Part shown: piece by piece, positions 26,975 through 35,338 of the stretch
Layout: each line of letters starts with the position of its first letter
How positions within the stretch are numbered: position 1 is the first letter of the stretch
DNA from: Lachnospiraceae bacterium
GTDB lineage: Bacteria > Bacillota > Clostridia > Lachnospirales > Lachnospiraceae
Assembly: GCA_014804425.1 (NCBI GenBank)
Contig: JAAUZV010000007.1
Coordinates: 127,969-191,968, forward strand
Direction: 5' to 3'
DNA length: 64,000 bases
The notes under the pieces: generated by a model
What the model saw: only the letters and a program-made list of their open reading frames with translations
Database searches by the model: none
What the model was told of the DNA's origin: nothing
Translations under genes and position numbers: made by a program

Positions 26975-27610
26975 ATGGATTATAAAGAGTATAGCGGTAA
27001 AACAGTTAATGATGCGATCACGGAAGCATGTAAAACTCTTGGTGTACCGAGTGATAAGCTTGATTGGGAAGTAGTCGAGGAAGGTTCCAGCGGATTTTTG
27101 GGAATCGGTTCCAAGCTTGCAAAGATCAAAGCAAAGGTGAAAGAAGAAGAACTCAGCATCGATCAGACAGCAAAGAACTTTTTAGAGGATGTATTTCGAT
27201 CGATGAATTATGCCGTGGCAATCGACGCTTTTTATGATGAAAACGAAAAAACGCTTGATATCGACTTAAAGGGCGATGAGATGGGAATTTTGATCGGAAA
27301 AAGAGGACAGACTTTAGATTCCCTTCAATATCTGGTTTCTCTCGTAGTCAATAAGGGAACGGAAGATTATATCCGCGTGAAAGTGGATACGGAAAATTAC
27401 CGCAAGAGAAGAAAAGAAACCTTGGAAAATCTGGCAAAAAATATTTCTTATAAAGTGAAGAGAACAAAACGTTCTGTTTCTTTAGAGCCGATGAATCCGT
27501 ATGAGAGACGCATTATTCATTCCGCGCTTCAGAATGATAAATATGTGACGACGCATAGTGAAGGAGAAGAACCGTTCCGCCGCGTAGTCGTAACCTTGAG
27601 AAAGTTTTAA
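26975..27610 (+). CDS. jag: RNA-binding protein Jag/KhpB (Jag_N-KH-R3H)
   Basis: Protein of 211 residues with an N-terminal Jag domain (YSGKTVNDAITEACKTLG...GFLGIGSKLAKI), a KH domain with GKRGQTLDSLQYLV and an R3H domain with YERRIIHSAL. It binds RNA and in Gram-positives affects cell elongation and membrane-protein mRNA. AAAGG lies nine bases before ATG. It sits between yidC and mnmE as usual. Confidence 0.95.
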   Translation: MDYKEYSGKTVNDAITEACKTLGVPSDKLDWEVVEEGSSGFLGIGSKLAKIKAKVKEEELSIDQTAKNFLEDVFRSMNYAVAIDAFYDENEKTLDIDLKGDEMGILIGKRGQTLDSLQYLVSLVVNKGTEDYIRVKVDTENYRKRRKETLENLAKNISYKVKRTKRSVSLEPMNPYERRIIHSALQNDKYVTTHSEGEEPFRRVVVTLRKF

Positions 27611-27614
27611 GAAA

Positions 27615-29072
27615 ATGGAAAATGAAACGATTGCCGCGATTGCAACGCCTGCCGGAAACGGCGGAATCGGTATTATCCGTGTGAGCGGAGAACATGCTTT
27701 TTTAGTTGTTCATCCGATTTATTGCAATCGTAAAAAAGAGCATACCTTATTAAATTATCAAACACACACCATTCACTATGGCTTTATCTGCGACGGCGAT
27801 GACGTCGTGGATGAGGTCATGGTGTCGGTCATGAAAGCGCCCCATACCTATACGACGGAGCATACGGTTGAGATCAACTGCCACGGCGGAATGTTTCTCA
27901 TGAATCGCATCCTGTCCCTCGTATTAGCGAATGGGGCGCGTCTTGCCGAACCCGGAGAATTTACAAAACGTGCTTTTTTAAACGGAAGGATCGATCTGTC
28001 GGAGGCAGAAGCGGTGATGGATATTCTGCGTTCCAAAAATGATCTGGCACTCAAGGCTTCCATGGCACAGCTCAAGGGTTCCGTTTCTTCTAAAATAAAA
28101 GAGCTTCGTGCTGATATTTTGCATGAAATTGCTTTTATTGAATCTGCATTGGATGATCCGGAGCATATCAGCCTGGATGGATATCAGGAGCAGCTTCTCC
28201 CGAAAATAAAACGTTTATCCGATGAATGTATGAGTCTGATCCGCTCTGCAGATCAGGGGAATATGATAAAAGAGGGGATTCGCACCGTTATTGTAGGAAA
28301 ACCCAATGCCGGAAAATCTTCTTTACTGAATCTGCTTCTTGGTGAAGAAAAAGCGATTGTCACGGATATTGCCGGAACGACGCGCGATACGCTCGAAGAA
28401 AGTCTGATGATCGGAGAAATACAATTAAATATCGTGGATACGGCGGGAATCAGGGATACGCAGGATAAAGTTGAAAAAATCGGTGTGGAACGTGCAAAGT
28501 CCTATGCGGCGGATGCCGATTTGATCATTTATGTTGTTGATTCTTCTGCTCCTCTTGATGAAAACGATGAAGAGATCATTCATTTGTTAAAAAATAAAAA
28601 AGTTATTGTACTCATGAATAAATCAGATTTAACATCTGTCATTACGGAAGATGAATTAAAACGTGCAATTCTTACCGGATTATCAGATGAGAATCAGGAA
28701 AAGAAAAATCAAATTGAAAGTTATCCTGCAAAAGACGAAAAAAATGAATTTGTGATCATCAAAACTTCAACTGCATCTTCAAGTAAAACCGGAATGCAGG
28801 ATTTGGAAAAGCAGATTCATTTCATGTTTATGAATGGAGAAATTTCTGAAAATTCTGAAGTCATGATCACAAATATACGGCATAAAGAAGGACTGATCGA
28901 AGTACATGAAAGCTTAGGACAGGTCATGCAAAGTATTATTTCTCAAATGCCTGAAGATTTTTATTCGATTGACTTAATGAGCGCCTATGCTTCCCTTGGC
29001 AGGATCATCGGTGAGGAAGTGGAAGAAGATTTGGTGAATGAAATATTTTCCAAGTTTTGTATGGGAAAATAA
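27615..29072 (+). CDS. mnmE: tRNA modification GTPase MnmE
   Basis: GTPase of 485 residues that with MnmG installs the cmnm5 group on the wobble uridine of several tRNAs. It has an N-terminal folate-binding domain (TIAAIATPAGNGGIGIIRVSG), an inserted G domain with GKPNAGKSSLLN, the DTAG element and NKSD, and the C-terminal catalytic CMGK. It starts 4 bp after jag. Its partner mnmG, often next in line, is 2.4 kb away here. Confidence 0.97.
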   Translation: MENETIAAIATPAGNGGIGIIRVSGEHAFLVVHPIYCNRKKEHTLLNYQTHTIHYGFICDGDDVVDEVMVSVMKAPHTYTTEHTVEINCHGGMFLMNRILSLVLANGARLAEPGEFTKRAFLNGRIDLSEAEAVMDILRSKNDLALKASMAQLKGSVSSKIKELRADILHEIAFIESALDDPEHISLDGYQEQLLPKIKRLSDECMSLIRSADQGNMIKEGIRTVIVGKPNAGKSSLLNLLLGEEKAIVTDIAGTTRDTLEESLMIGEIQLNIVDTAGIRDTQDKVEKIGVERAKSYAADADLIIYVVDSSAPLDENDEEIIHLLKNKKVIVLMNKSDLTSVITEDELKRAILTGLSDENQEKKNQIESYPAKDEKNEFVIIKTSTASSSKTGMQDLEKQIHFMFMNGEISENSEVMITNIRHKEGLIEVHESLGQVMQSIISQMPEDFYSIDLMSAYASLGRIIGEEVEEDLVNEIFSKFCMGK

Positions 29073-29132
29073 AATGAAATGATTTGTTTATGATTTATTA
29101 GGTATTTGCATAATGTAATTAATTATATTTAA

Positions 29133-29273
29133 GATTGTGCATAATATACAATCCAACGTAGGCACGCTTTCGCTACAATTCAACCGCAACGGTACATAAC
29201 ATGCGAAAATACCGCATGTAAGTACCGGCGGTTTCATAGTGCCTACTTATGGAACTGTATATTATGCACAATC
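29133..29273. repeat. 141-bp nested palindrome
   Basis: The outermost 18-bp arms GATTGTGCATAATATACA (29133-29150) and TGTATATTATGCACAATC (29256-29273) are perfectly complementary. Further nested pairs are GTAGGCAC/GTGCCTAC (29158-29165 with 29239-29246), CCGC/GCGG and CGGTAC/GTACCG (29184-29195 with 29222-29231), and ACATGCG/CGCATGT (29199-29219). The transcript would fold into one long interrupted hairpin. There is no following T-run, so it is not a standard terminator. It lies between the convergent mnmE and a membrane-protein gene. It could be a miniature inverted-repeat element or a structured RNA. No second copy was noticed in the window. Confidence 0.8.
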
Positions 29274-29318
29274 CTATATTAAAATTTATAATGTAAATAA
29301 ACTTCAATCTGTTCTATA

Positions 29319-30053
29319 TTAATTACATAATTGTTCCTTAATCTGATTATATTCCTTTTCTGACAGCATTCTGCCGGTTGCGATATCTATGGAAGGATTT
29401 TTCTGTTTGAGAATTTCAATAATCTGTTTGTATGTTTTTTCTTTCACATCTATTAATGCCTGTGTCTTGTGATTGGAAAAAATGGCGATATTTGTATCAT
29501 AGATTGTTCTCATTTTACCGTTTACGCTGATTCGGTTTGACATCTCTACAAAATATGCCCCTAAGATATCTTCTATTTTAATGACGCAGGGAGCCAATAG
29601 GTTACAGATACAGATATAATCCCTCGTCAGAAAGCCCTGTATTCCGGATGTTCCAAGCTGCATGCGGAGACTTCCTTCTTCTAAAACCTGATTGCCGAAA
29701 TCCCGTATTACACTTTCAGGATAATCACTGCTTTCCATAAATTTCTTGATCCAATCATTATCATTCATTTTTCCTCTGCGGATACCAAACCAAATACAAA
29801 GAATTCCCGGAACAAAAAAGATGAGTCCGAAGATAATCCCAAAAATATCCCCGCATTCAGCATTAAAGCCGCCGCTTGCGATGCTTGAAATTAAAATTGC
29901 TAAAATACCGCCTCCGATCAATGCTAAAATAATACCACAGATAATGATTGCAATTCCTCCGCCTTTTGCGCTTTTTGCGATTGCTGAGAAAAATCCGTTT
30001 GCATAATGTTTGTTTCGATATTTACTGTCAATTGATATAATTTTGTCTGCCAT
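29319..30053 (-). CDS. Two-helix membrane protein of unknown function
   Basis: Protein of 244 residues. The N-terminal 28 residues are hydrophilic, two membrane helices follow (about 30-57 and 68-89), then a cytoplasmic or extracellular domain of about 150 residues. The latter has a beta-rich part (LRMQLGTSGIQGFLTRDYICIC) and a helical C terminus ending KEYNQIKEQL. The layout resembles small bacterial PH-like membrane proteins, but I cannot assign a family. AGGAGG lies eight bases before ATG. It is convergent with mnmE across the 141-bp palindrome and lies downstream of the DUF378 gene, with a terminator between them. Confidence 0.75.
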   Translation of the reverse strand: MADKIISIDSKYRNKHYANGFFSAIAKSAKGGGIAIIICGIILALIGGGILAILISSIASGGFNAECGDIFGIIFGLIFFVPGILCIWFGIRRGKMNDNDWIKKFMESSDYPESVIRDFGNQVLEEGSLRMQLGTSGIQGFLTRDYICICNLLAPCVIKIEDILGAYFVEMSNRISVNGKMRTIYDTNIAIFSNHKTQALIDVKEKTYKQIIEILKQKNPSIDIATGRMLSEKEYNQIKEQLCN

Positions 30054-30125
30054 ATGTACGTCCTCCTTTTACATATTGTGATTCTAACAAATCTATATAC
30101 AATTAACAATAAAAAAATAACAGCA

Positions 30126-30170
30126 AATAAAACAGGTAAGTATGACTGAATGGATTGTCATATTTACCTG
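30126..30170 (-). terminator. Intrinsic terminator of the DUF378 gene
   Basis: Reading leftward, CAGGTAAATATGAC pairs with GTCATACTTACCTG (one mismatch, 10-base loop), followed by TTTTATTTG. It lies 30 bp after the DUF378 stop. Confidence 0.8.
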
Positions 30171-30199
30171 CCATACCTGCCTGTTTTATTTATATGATG

Positions 30200-30418
30200 T
30201 TATGCCTGCTGACTCTTTTTGCCGCCGCAGTAAAGATAAAATGTGATCAGATAAATTCCGCAGATTCCGACAAGATCATAAACGATTCTGGATATCCATG
30301 ACATATTTCCAAAAATTTTTGCCACCAGATCAAAGCGGAAAAATCCGATCAGTGCCCAGTTGATTGCGCCTATGATAACGATTGTCAATGCAGAACAATC
30401 TAAAAATTTATTATTCAT
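30200..30418 (-). CDS. DUF378 family small membrane protein
   Basis: Protein of 72 residues with two membrane helices (ALTIVIIGAINWALIGFF and IVYDLVGICGIYLITFYLYC), matching the short DUF378 (COG2155) family of unknown role. GGAGGAG lies shortly before the ATG. It is a monocistronic unit between terminator and divergent AT-rich region, in the accessory segment inserted between mnmE and mnmG. Confidence 0.88.
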   Translation of the reverse strand: MNNKFLDCSALTIVIIGAINWALIGFFRFDLVAKIFGNMSWISRIVYDLVGICGIYLITFYLYCGGKKSQQA

Positions 30419-30538
30419 ATCTTCTCCTCCTTTTCTGTTCTTATTATGTCCATATTTATTGATAACATAGATGTAAAAAAATGGTTGGAAAAATAAATAA
30501 TTAATTCAAAATAATATTTTTAAAAATACATAATAGTA

Positions 30539-30566
30539 TTGACATTATAATTAATTATGATATACT
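30539..30566 (+). promoter_or_regulatory. Promoter of the secreted-protein/deaminase-like pair
   Basis: Consensus TTGACA (30539-30544), a 16-bp spacer and TATACT (30561-30566), about 35 bp before the ATG at 30602. Confidence 0.7.
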
Positions 30567-30601
30567 ACAAATTACATATGTATAAAATGAGGGTTCCATA
30601 T

Positions 30602-30931
30602 ATGAAAAAATTAATAAAAAATTTTATGACAATTCTTTTATTAGGATTAATATTATTATTTAATCCTATGTACGATGTTTCAGCAGAAGAATATTGTAAC
30701 GATGTAACAGAATCATCAATTAACGGGGTTGCCAGTTATTCAGGTGTTAATTTGCCGACATGTTATAGTCCGGGAGATACACTTGGACGTACAAATTGGC
30801 CTTCTTTAGCAGCAGCTAAAAATTATTATGGAACTGATTTTACATATTATTCTTGTGGTGGAGGTGGTTCTCCCTATACTCATTATTATTGTTTTAGTGA
30901 TGGATCAAAAATGTTTTTTGGAGTATTATAA
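30602..30931 (+). CDS. Small secreted four-cysteine protein, unknown function
   Basis: Protein of 109 residues with a clear signal peptide (MKKLIKNFMTILLLGLILLF, cleavage likely after VSA) and a mature part of about 82 residues rich in Tyr, Ser and Gly. The mature part has four Cys (EYC, PTC, YSC, YYC), which could form two disulphides. I start at 30602, where GAGGG precedes the ATG by eight bases; upstream in-frame codons overlap the promoter. The coding sequence is much more AT-rich than its neighbours, suggesting recent acquisition. It overlaps the next gene (TAATG), so the two products probably work together, perhaps as an exported toxin or signal and its partner (inference). No family recognised. 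Confidence 0.7.
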   Translation: MKKLIKNFMTILLLGLILLFNPMYDVSAEEYCNDVTESSINGVASYSGVNLPTCYSPGDTLGRTNWPSLAAAKNYYGTDFTYYSCGGGGSPYTHYYCFSDGSKMFFGVL

Positions 30932-31305
30932 TGAGTATGGAAAATAATATATTAGAGTTTGAAAAATTATTAAAACAGGTCGAAAAACGAATAAAATTTG
31001 ATTTATCCGCTGAACAAGCTGTTGCTGTATGGACTTCTAAAGATAACATGTTTTGTTTTGCTAATCATAGTATTATGTCCGGCAATATAGAAGATGAAAA
31101 TCATTTTGTCAAGACCCTTGCAGAAAACGGAGATAAAGAAGTAAAGTATGTTGTATGTATGTGGAATGATTCTACACTCGATGTTCCGTCATGTCATTTG
31201 CGAGATTTATTGATAGAGTTAAGTCCTGTTAATTTGGAAGCTGAGATTGTTTTAAAAAATGGCGAAGGTTTTCAAGTTAAATCATTGAAAATGTTGATGC
31301 CATAA
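30931..31305 (+). CDS. Cytidine-deaminase-fold-like protein with degenerate active site
   Basis: Cytoplasmic protein of 124 residues translationally coupled to the secreted protein gene (TAATG overlap, GGAG upstream). Its order of elements resembles a cytidine deaminase: AVAVWTSKDNMFCFANHS (strands 1-2), a helix after GNIEDENHF where CAE should be, YVVCMWND, then VPSCHLRDLLIEL in place of SPCGxCRQVLAEF, and a final strand region ending LKMLMP. The zinc-binding Cys/His and the full CxxC are missing, so catalysis is unlikely. This fold assignment is my own alignment by eye. It could be an immunity or binding protein for its partner (inference). Confidence 0.6.
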   Translation: MSMENNILEFEKLLKQVEKRIKFDLSAEQAVAVWTSKDNMFCFANHSIMSGNIEDENHFVKTLAENGDKEVKYVVCMWNDSTLDVPSCHLRDLLIELSPVNLEAEIVLKNGEGFQVKSLKMLMP

Positions 31306-31330
31306 TAAAATAGGGTAAAAAATATAAAAA

Positions 31331-31396
31331 AGCCGTCGCCTCAAAAGCAAATATGCAAATAAAGCATAGAACTGCTGATGATGAGACGGTTTTTTG
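31331..31396 (+). terminator. Terminator after the deaminase-like gene
   Basis: GCCGTC..CTCA (31332-31343) pairs with TGAG-ACGG (31382-31389), followed by a run of seven T. The loop is long (about 40 nt) and contains a smaller TGC/GCA hairpin. Confidence 0.7.
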
Positions 31397-31417
31397 ATGG
31401 AATAAAAATCAGTGTGA

Positions 31418-31446
31418 TTGAGACTCAAAGATAATTATGCTATAAT
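31418..31446 (+). promoter_or_regulatory. Promoter of mnmG
   Basis: TTGAGA (31418-31423), a 17-bp spacer and consensus TATAAT (31441-31446), 35 bp before the mnmG start. This separate promoter fits the separation of mnmG from mnmE. Confidence 0.8.
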
Positions 31447-31480
31447 AGCCGCAAAGGAAAAGAAAGTGATGAGGACGAGT

Positions 31481-33379
31481 ATGTCGCAGATCAGAGAACA
31501 AGTTGATATATGCGTGGTGGGTGCAGGTCATGCGGGATGTGAGGCAGCGCTCGCCTGTGCGAGAATGGGACTTGAGACTGTTATTTTTACGGTCAGCGTA
31601 GACAGTATCGCACTGATGCCCTGCAATCCGAATATCGGCGGCTCGTCGAAAGGGCATCTGGTAAGAGAAGTAGATGCGCTTGGCGGTGAAATGGGAAAGA
31701 ATATCGATAAGACCTTTATTCAGTCAAAAATGTTAAACCGCTCAAAGGGACCGGCCGTACATTCTCTGCGCGCACAGGCAGATAAAGCGGAATATACGCG
31801 TTCCATGCGGAATATTTTGGAAAATCAGGATTATTTAACGATCAAACAGGCGGAGGTGGTTGCACTTCTTTCGGAAGAAATTTCAAATCAAAAAAAGCGG
31901 ATTACAGGTGTTCAGATTTTAACAGGCGCCATTTATGAAGCAAAGGCGGTCGTGCTTTGTACGGGAACATACTTAAATGCGCGCTGTCTCTGCGGAGAAA
32001 CAATTACCTATACCGGACCGAACGGATTGCAGCCGGCAAATCATTTGACGGATTCTTTGAAAAAGCTTGGAATAAAAATGCGTCGTTTTAAGACGGGAAC
32101 ACCTGCGCGTATGGACGGGCGAACGCTCGATTATTCCAAAATGGAAGAACAAAAAGGAGATGAACGCGTTGTTCCTTTTTCTTTTTCCACAGATCCGAAG
32201 GATGTGCAGATTGATCAGGTATCCTGTTATTTGACCTATACAAATGAACAGACGCATGAGATTATTCGCGGAAATTTGGACCGTTCGCCAATTTATGCAG
32301 GAATTATCGAGGGTACAGGGCCGCGTTACTGTCCGTCCATCGAGGACAAGGTTGTTAAGTTTGCCGATAAGGAGCGGCATCAGGTTTTTATTGAACCAGA
32401 GGGCTTACATACAAATGAAATGTATGTGGGCGGAATGTCCTCTTCGCTTCCGGAGGATGTGCAGCTTGCCATGTATCGGACAGTACCGGGTTTAGAGCAT
32501 TGTAAAATTGTTCGTAACGCTTATGCGATCGAGTATGACTGTATTGATTCGCAGCAGCTTTATCCGACTTTGCAGTTTAAAAATATCGAAGGGCTTTTCA
32601 GCGGGGGACAGTTAAACGGAAGCAGCGGTTATGAAGAGGCTGCGGCACAGGGTCTGCTTGCGGGTATCAATGCGGCAAATTATGTGCGCGGAAAAGAGCA
32701 GCTCGTCATTGACCGTTCCGAGGGTTACCTTGGCGTGCTTGTCGATGATCTTGTTACAAAAGAAAATTTTGAGCCTTATCGCATGATGACGTCGCGTGCG
32801 GAATATCGTCTGTTGCTGCGTCAGGACAATGCGGATCTTCGTTTGCGTAAATACGGATTTCAGGTGGGACTTATTACAAAAGAGCAATATGATGCGGTTC
32901 TTTTGAAGCAAAAAAGAATTCAGGAAGAAATCGAACGATTAAAACATACGATGGTCGGTGCAAATAAAACCGTGCAGGAATTTTTGGAAGCGCGGGGAAG
33001 CGCGCCGTTAAAAACAGCGGCTTCGTTAGCTGAATTGATGTGCCGACCGGAGCTTTCCTATGAAACACTTGCCCCGCTGGATCAGGAGCGGAAGCCTCTG
33101 CCGGATGACGTGATCGAGCAGGTAGAGATTGAAGTGAAATATGAGGGTTATATTGCACGGCAGGTAAGGCAGGTTGAGCAATTTCATAAAATGGAAAAAA
33201 AGAAGCTTCCTGAAGATATGGATTATGATGATGTGGGCAGCCTGCGCTTAGAGGCGAGACAAAAGTTGAAACAATTTAGACCGATCAACGTCGGACAGGC
33301 TTCCAGAATTTCAGGTGTTTCTCCATCGGATATTTCTGTGCTCTTGGTTTATTTGGAGCATAAAATGAAAAAAATTTAA
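31481..33379 (+). CDS. mnmG: tRNA modification enzyme MnmG (GidA)
   Basis: FAD enzyme of 632 residues, partner of MnmE in wobble-uridine modification. N-terminal FAD motif [17 protein letters not shown], then [25 protein letters not shown] in pieces, the conserved [13 protein letters not shown] loop and a helical C-terminal domain that contacts MnmE. I start at ATG 31481 with GAGG six bases upstream, giving the usual family length. Earlier in-frame starts overlap the -10. rsmG follows 53 bp later. Confidence 0.97.
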   Translation: MSQIREQVDICVVGAGHAGCEAALACARMGLETVIFTVSVDSIALMPCNPNIGGSSKGHLVREVDALGGEMGKNIDKTFIQSKMLNRSKGPAVHSLRAQADKAEYTRSMRNILENQDYLTIKQAEVVALLSEEISNQKKRITGVQILTGAIYEAKAVVLCTGTYLNARCLCGETITYTGPNGLQPANHLTDSLKKLGIKMRRFKTGTPARMDGRTLDYSKMEEQKGDERVVPFSFSTDPKDVQIDQVSCYLTYTNEQTHEIIRGNLDRSPIYAGIIEGTGPRYCPSIEDKVVKFADKERHQVFIEPEGLHTNEMYVGGMSSSLPEDVQLAMYRTVPGLEHCKIVRNAYAIEYDCIDSQQLYPTLQFKNIEGLFSGGQLNGSSGYEEAAAQGLLAGINAANYVRGKEQLVIDRSEGYLGVLVDDLVTKENFEPYRMMTSRAEYRLLLRQDNADLRLRKYGFQVGLITKEQYDAVLLKQKRIQEEIERLKHTMVGANKTVQEFLEARGSAPLKTAASLAELMCRPELSYETLAPLDQERKPLPDDVIEQVEIEVKYEGYIARQVRQVEQFHKMEKKKLPEDMDYDDVGSLRLEARQKLKQFRPINVGQASRISGVSPSDISVLLVYLEHKMKKI

Positions 33380-33432
33380 TTTTTCAATCAACGAGATTCG
33401 TGTGAAGAGAACATAATAAATGCGGAGGTTTT

Positions 33433-34182
33433 ATGCAGGAATATTCTCTAACTTCATTTAGAAATCATATGGATGCGCTGCACATTACCTTGCGCGAAGA
33501 ACAATACGGACAGTTTATTCGTTATTATAAATTGCTTACGGAATGGAATGCATTTATGAATCTGACCGCGATCACGGATTATGAGGAAGTGGTCTTAAAA
33601 CATTTTACGGATAGTCTTTCGTTGGTCAAAGCGTTTCCGGAACATGATTTTTTATCCGGGCAGGAGTTTACTGTCATGGATGTCGGAACAGGAGCGGGAT
33701 TTCCTGCCATTCCGTTAAAGATCGCGTTTCCGAATCTCAAGATCACTATGTTGGACTCCTTGAATAAGCGTGTCAAATTTTTAGATGAGGTGATCGCGCA
33801 GCTTGGATTAAAAAATATAACGGCGCTGCACGGGCGGGCGGAGGACGCCGCAAGAAAAAGCGAGCTTAGGGAAAACTTTGATCTCTGCGTATCCCGTGCG
33901 GTTGCAAGACTTTCCACGTTATCGGAATATTGTCTGCCATTCGTAAAAAAGGACGGGTATTTTATCCCGTATAAATCGGAAAAAACAGAAAGCGAGCTTT
34001 CCGAAGCGGAGCATGCGCTTTCTGTTTTGGGTGGTCGTGTCGTACGGGAGACAGATTTTTGTCTGCCCGGTTCCGAAATGTACCGTAAACTGGTCGTGAT
34101 CAAAAAACAAGCTGTAACGCCGAAGAAATATCCGCGGAAAGCGGGGCTTCCGTCGAAAGAGCCGTTAGGCCAAAAAATCTAA
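33433..34182 (+). CDS. rsmG: 16S rRNA (guanine527-N7)-methyltransferase
   Basis: SAM-dependent methyltransferase of 249 residues that modifies G527 in the 530 loop of 16S rRNA. The SAM site is VMDVGTGAGFPAIPLKI and downstream is ITMLDSLNKRVKFLDEV; the catalytic-region FDLCVSRAVA is present. A GCGGAGG site precedes the ATG. Its last 18 bp overlap the end of the convergent alpha/beta hydrolase gene, so the two transcripts are antisense at their 3' ends. Confidence 0.97.
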   Translation: MQEYSLTSFRNHMDALHITLREEQYGQFIRYYKLLTEWNAFMNLTAITDYEEVVLKHFTDSLSLVKAFPEHDFLSGQEFTVMDVGTGAGFPAIPLKIAFPNLKITMLDSLNKRVKFLDEVIAQLGLKNITALHGRAEDAARKSELRENFDLCVSRAVARLSTLSEYCLPFVKKDGYFIPYKSEKTESELSEAEHALSVLGGRVVRETDFCLPGSEMYRKLVVIKKQAVTPKKYPRKAGLPSKEPLGQKI

Positions 34183-35112
34183 AATCCGTTCAGCGGTCTC
34201 TTTCGGGTTTTCCAATTGCGGAAGATTTTTGGAGTTGGTAATGCGGATCGTTTCAATGGAACGATTAAAATATGTATAATTTCCTTCATTCGTATCGGAG
34301 AGTGTGGATTTTTCTCCGGAGATCATCAGGATACTATTATTTATATTTTTCAAAGCGGAAATACAATTACTGTTTCCGTATTTTGCAAGATAGCTTGAAT
34401 ACGCATATTTTCCTCTGAAGAAACCGATGTGGGAAGCTTCCAAATATGCGTCAATGATCGTATCCATATCCGCAGTCGGCCGATAGAAATATTCATAGAG
34501 AAACTGCGTTTGGATAGTAACCCTGTTTGTATGAAGATAATAAATAAATGTTCCGATGATCGGAGAATCAATAAACAGCTTGAGCAGCTTTAATTGTGTG
34601 GACGGAATCTGATTGCCTTCGTATAAATCCTGCGGATGGATAAGGATCAGTTTATCCGCAAATTCCGCATCGTTATGTACAGCCATGACAGCGGATATGG
34701 CGCTTAAACCTGTTGCGACAATACTTGTTTTTTTACCGATCACTCTTTTGATGAAGTCGGTAATGAGCTGGACATAAAGATAATTGGTGTAGGTCATGTT
34801 CGGTTTGTCTGACTGCCCATAGCCTAACAGATCGATCGAATAGACCGTGTTTGTTTTTGCAAGTATCTCTTCGACATGAGAAAATTCGTAAGAGCTTGAG
34901 CCGGGTGTCAGATCATGAATAAGCAGCAGGGGCGCGCCCGTTCCTATTTTGCGGTATTTTACTGTTCCGAACCGCCATTGAAACTGCTGTATTTGATCCG
35001 TCGGTAAAATGCTTTTTGATAAACAAGCATTGTATTCCATGCGATTTAATACATGCATGGTTGTAAGGGCCAAACCGGATAAAGTTAAGAAGAATTTTTT
35101 GTTTTTTTTCAT
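34165..35112 (-). CDS. Alpha/beta-hydrolase-fold protein lacking the usual catalytic His
   Basis: Protein of 315 residues with an N-terminal hydrophobic segment (about 5-20) that may anchor it in the membrane. The fold markers are APLLLIHDLTPGSSSYEF, SIDLLGYGQSDKPNM, the nucleophile elbow ATGLSAISAV (Ser present, but the last Gly of GxSxG is Ile) and a C-terminal NLPQLENPKETAERI. In active relatives that last motif is GHLPQLENP; here His is replaced by Asn. It may therefore be a non-catalytic member, or use a different His. It converges on rsmG with an 18-bp overlap and interrupts the usual rsmG-parA neighbourhood. Confidence 0.85.
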   Translation of the reverse strand: MKKNKKFFLTLSGLALTTMHVLNRMEYNACLSKSILPTDQIQQFQWRFGTVKYRKIGTGAPLLLIHDLTPGSSSYEFSHVEEILAKTNTVYSIDLLGYGQSDKPNMTYTNYLYVQLITDFIKRVIGKKTSIVATGLSAISAVMAVHNDAEFADKLILIHPQDLYEGNQIPSTQLKLLKLFIDSPIIGTFIYYLHTNRVTIQTQFLYEYFYRPTADMDTIIDAYLEASHIGFFRGKYAYSSYLAKYGNSNCISALKNINNSILMISGEKSTLSDTNEGNYTYFNRSIETIRITNSKNLPQLENPKETAERILDFLA

Positions 35113-35271
35113 AAACTATCACGACTCCCGCCTGTAGTATGCTGTGTTATTAATTTTTTTGTTAAGATTGATAAAATACTGATATTATTATAATGGATTA
35201 TATGGTATCATTCAAATACATATTTATAATGCGGATTGTATTTTATAATGGTTCTTTTTTTATTATAATCG

Positions 35272-35300
35272 TTGTTTTATGATTATGCTAGATGTATATT
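35272..35300 (+). promoter_or_regulatory. Promoter of the DegS/DegU-like pair
   Basis: TTGTTT (35272-35277), a 17-bp spacer and TATATT (35295-35300), about 40 bp before the kinase start, within a very AT-rich divergent gap (35113-35338). Confidence 0.5.
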
Positions 35301-35338
35301 GTATCTTTTTTAGAAAGTGGAAGTGAGATCAAAGCTGC

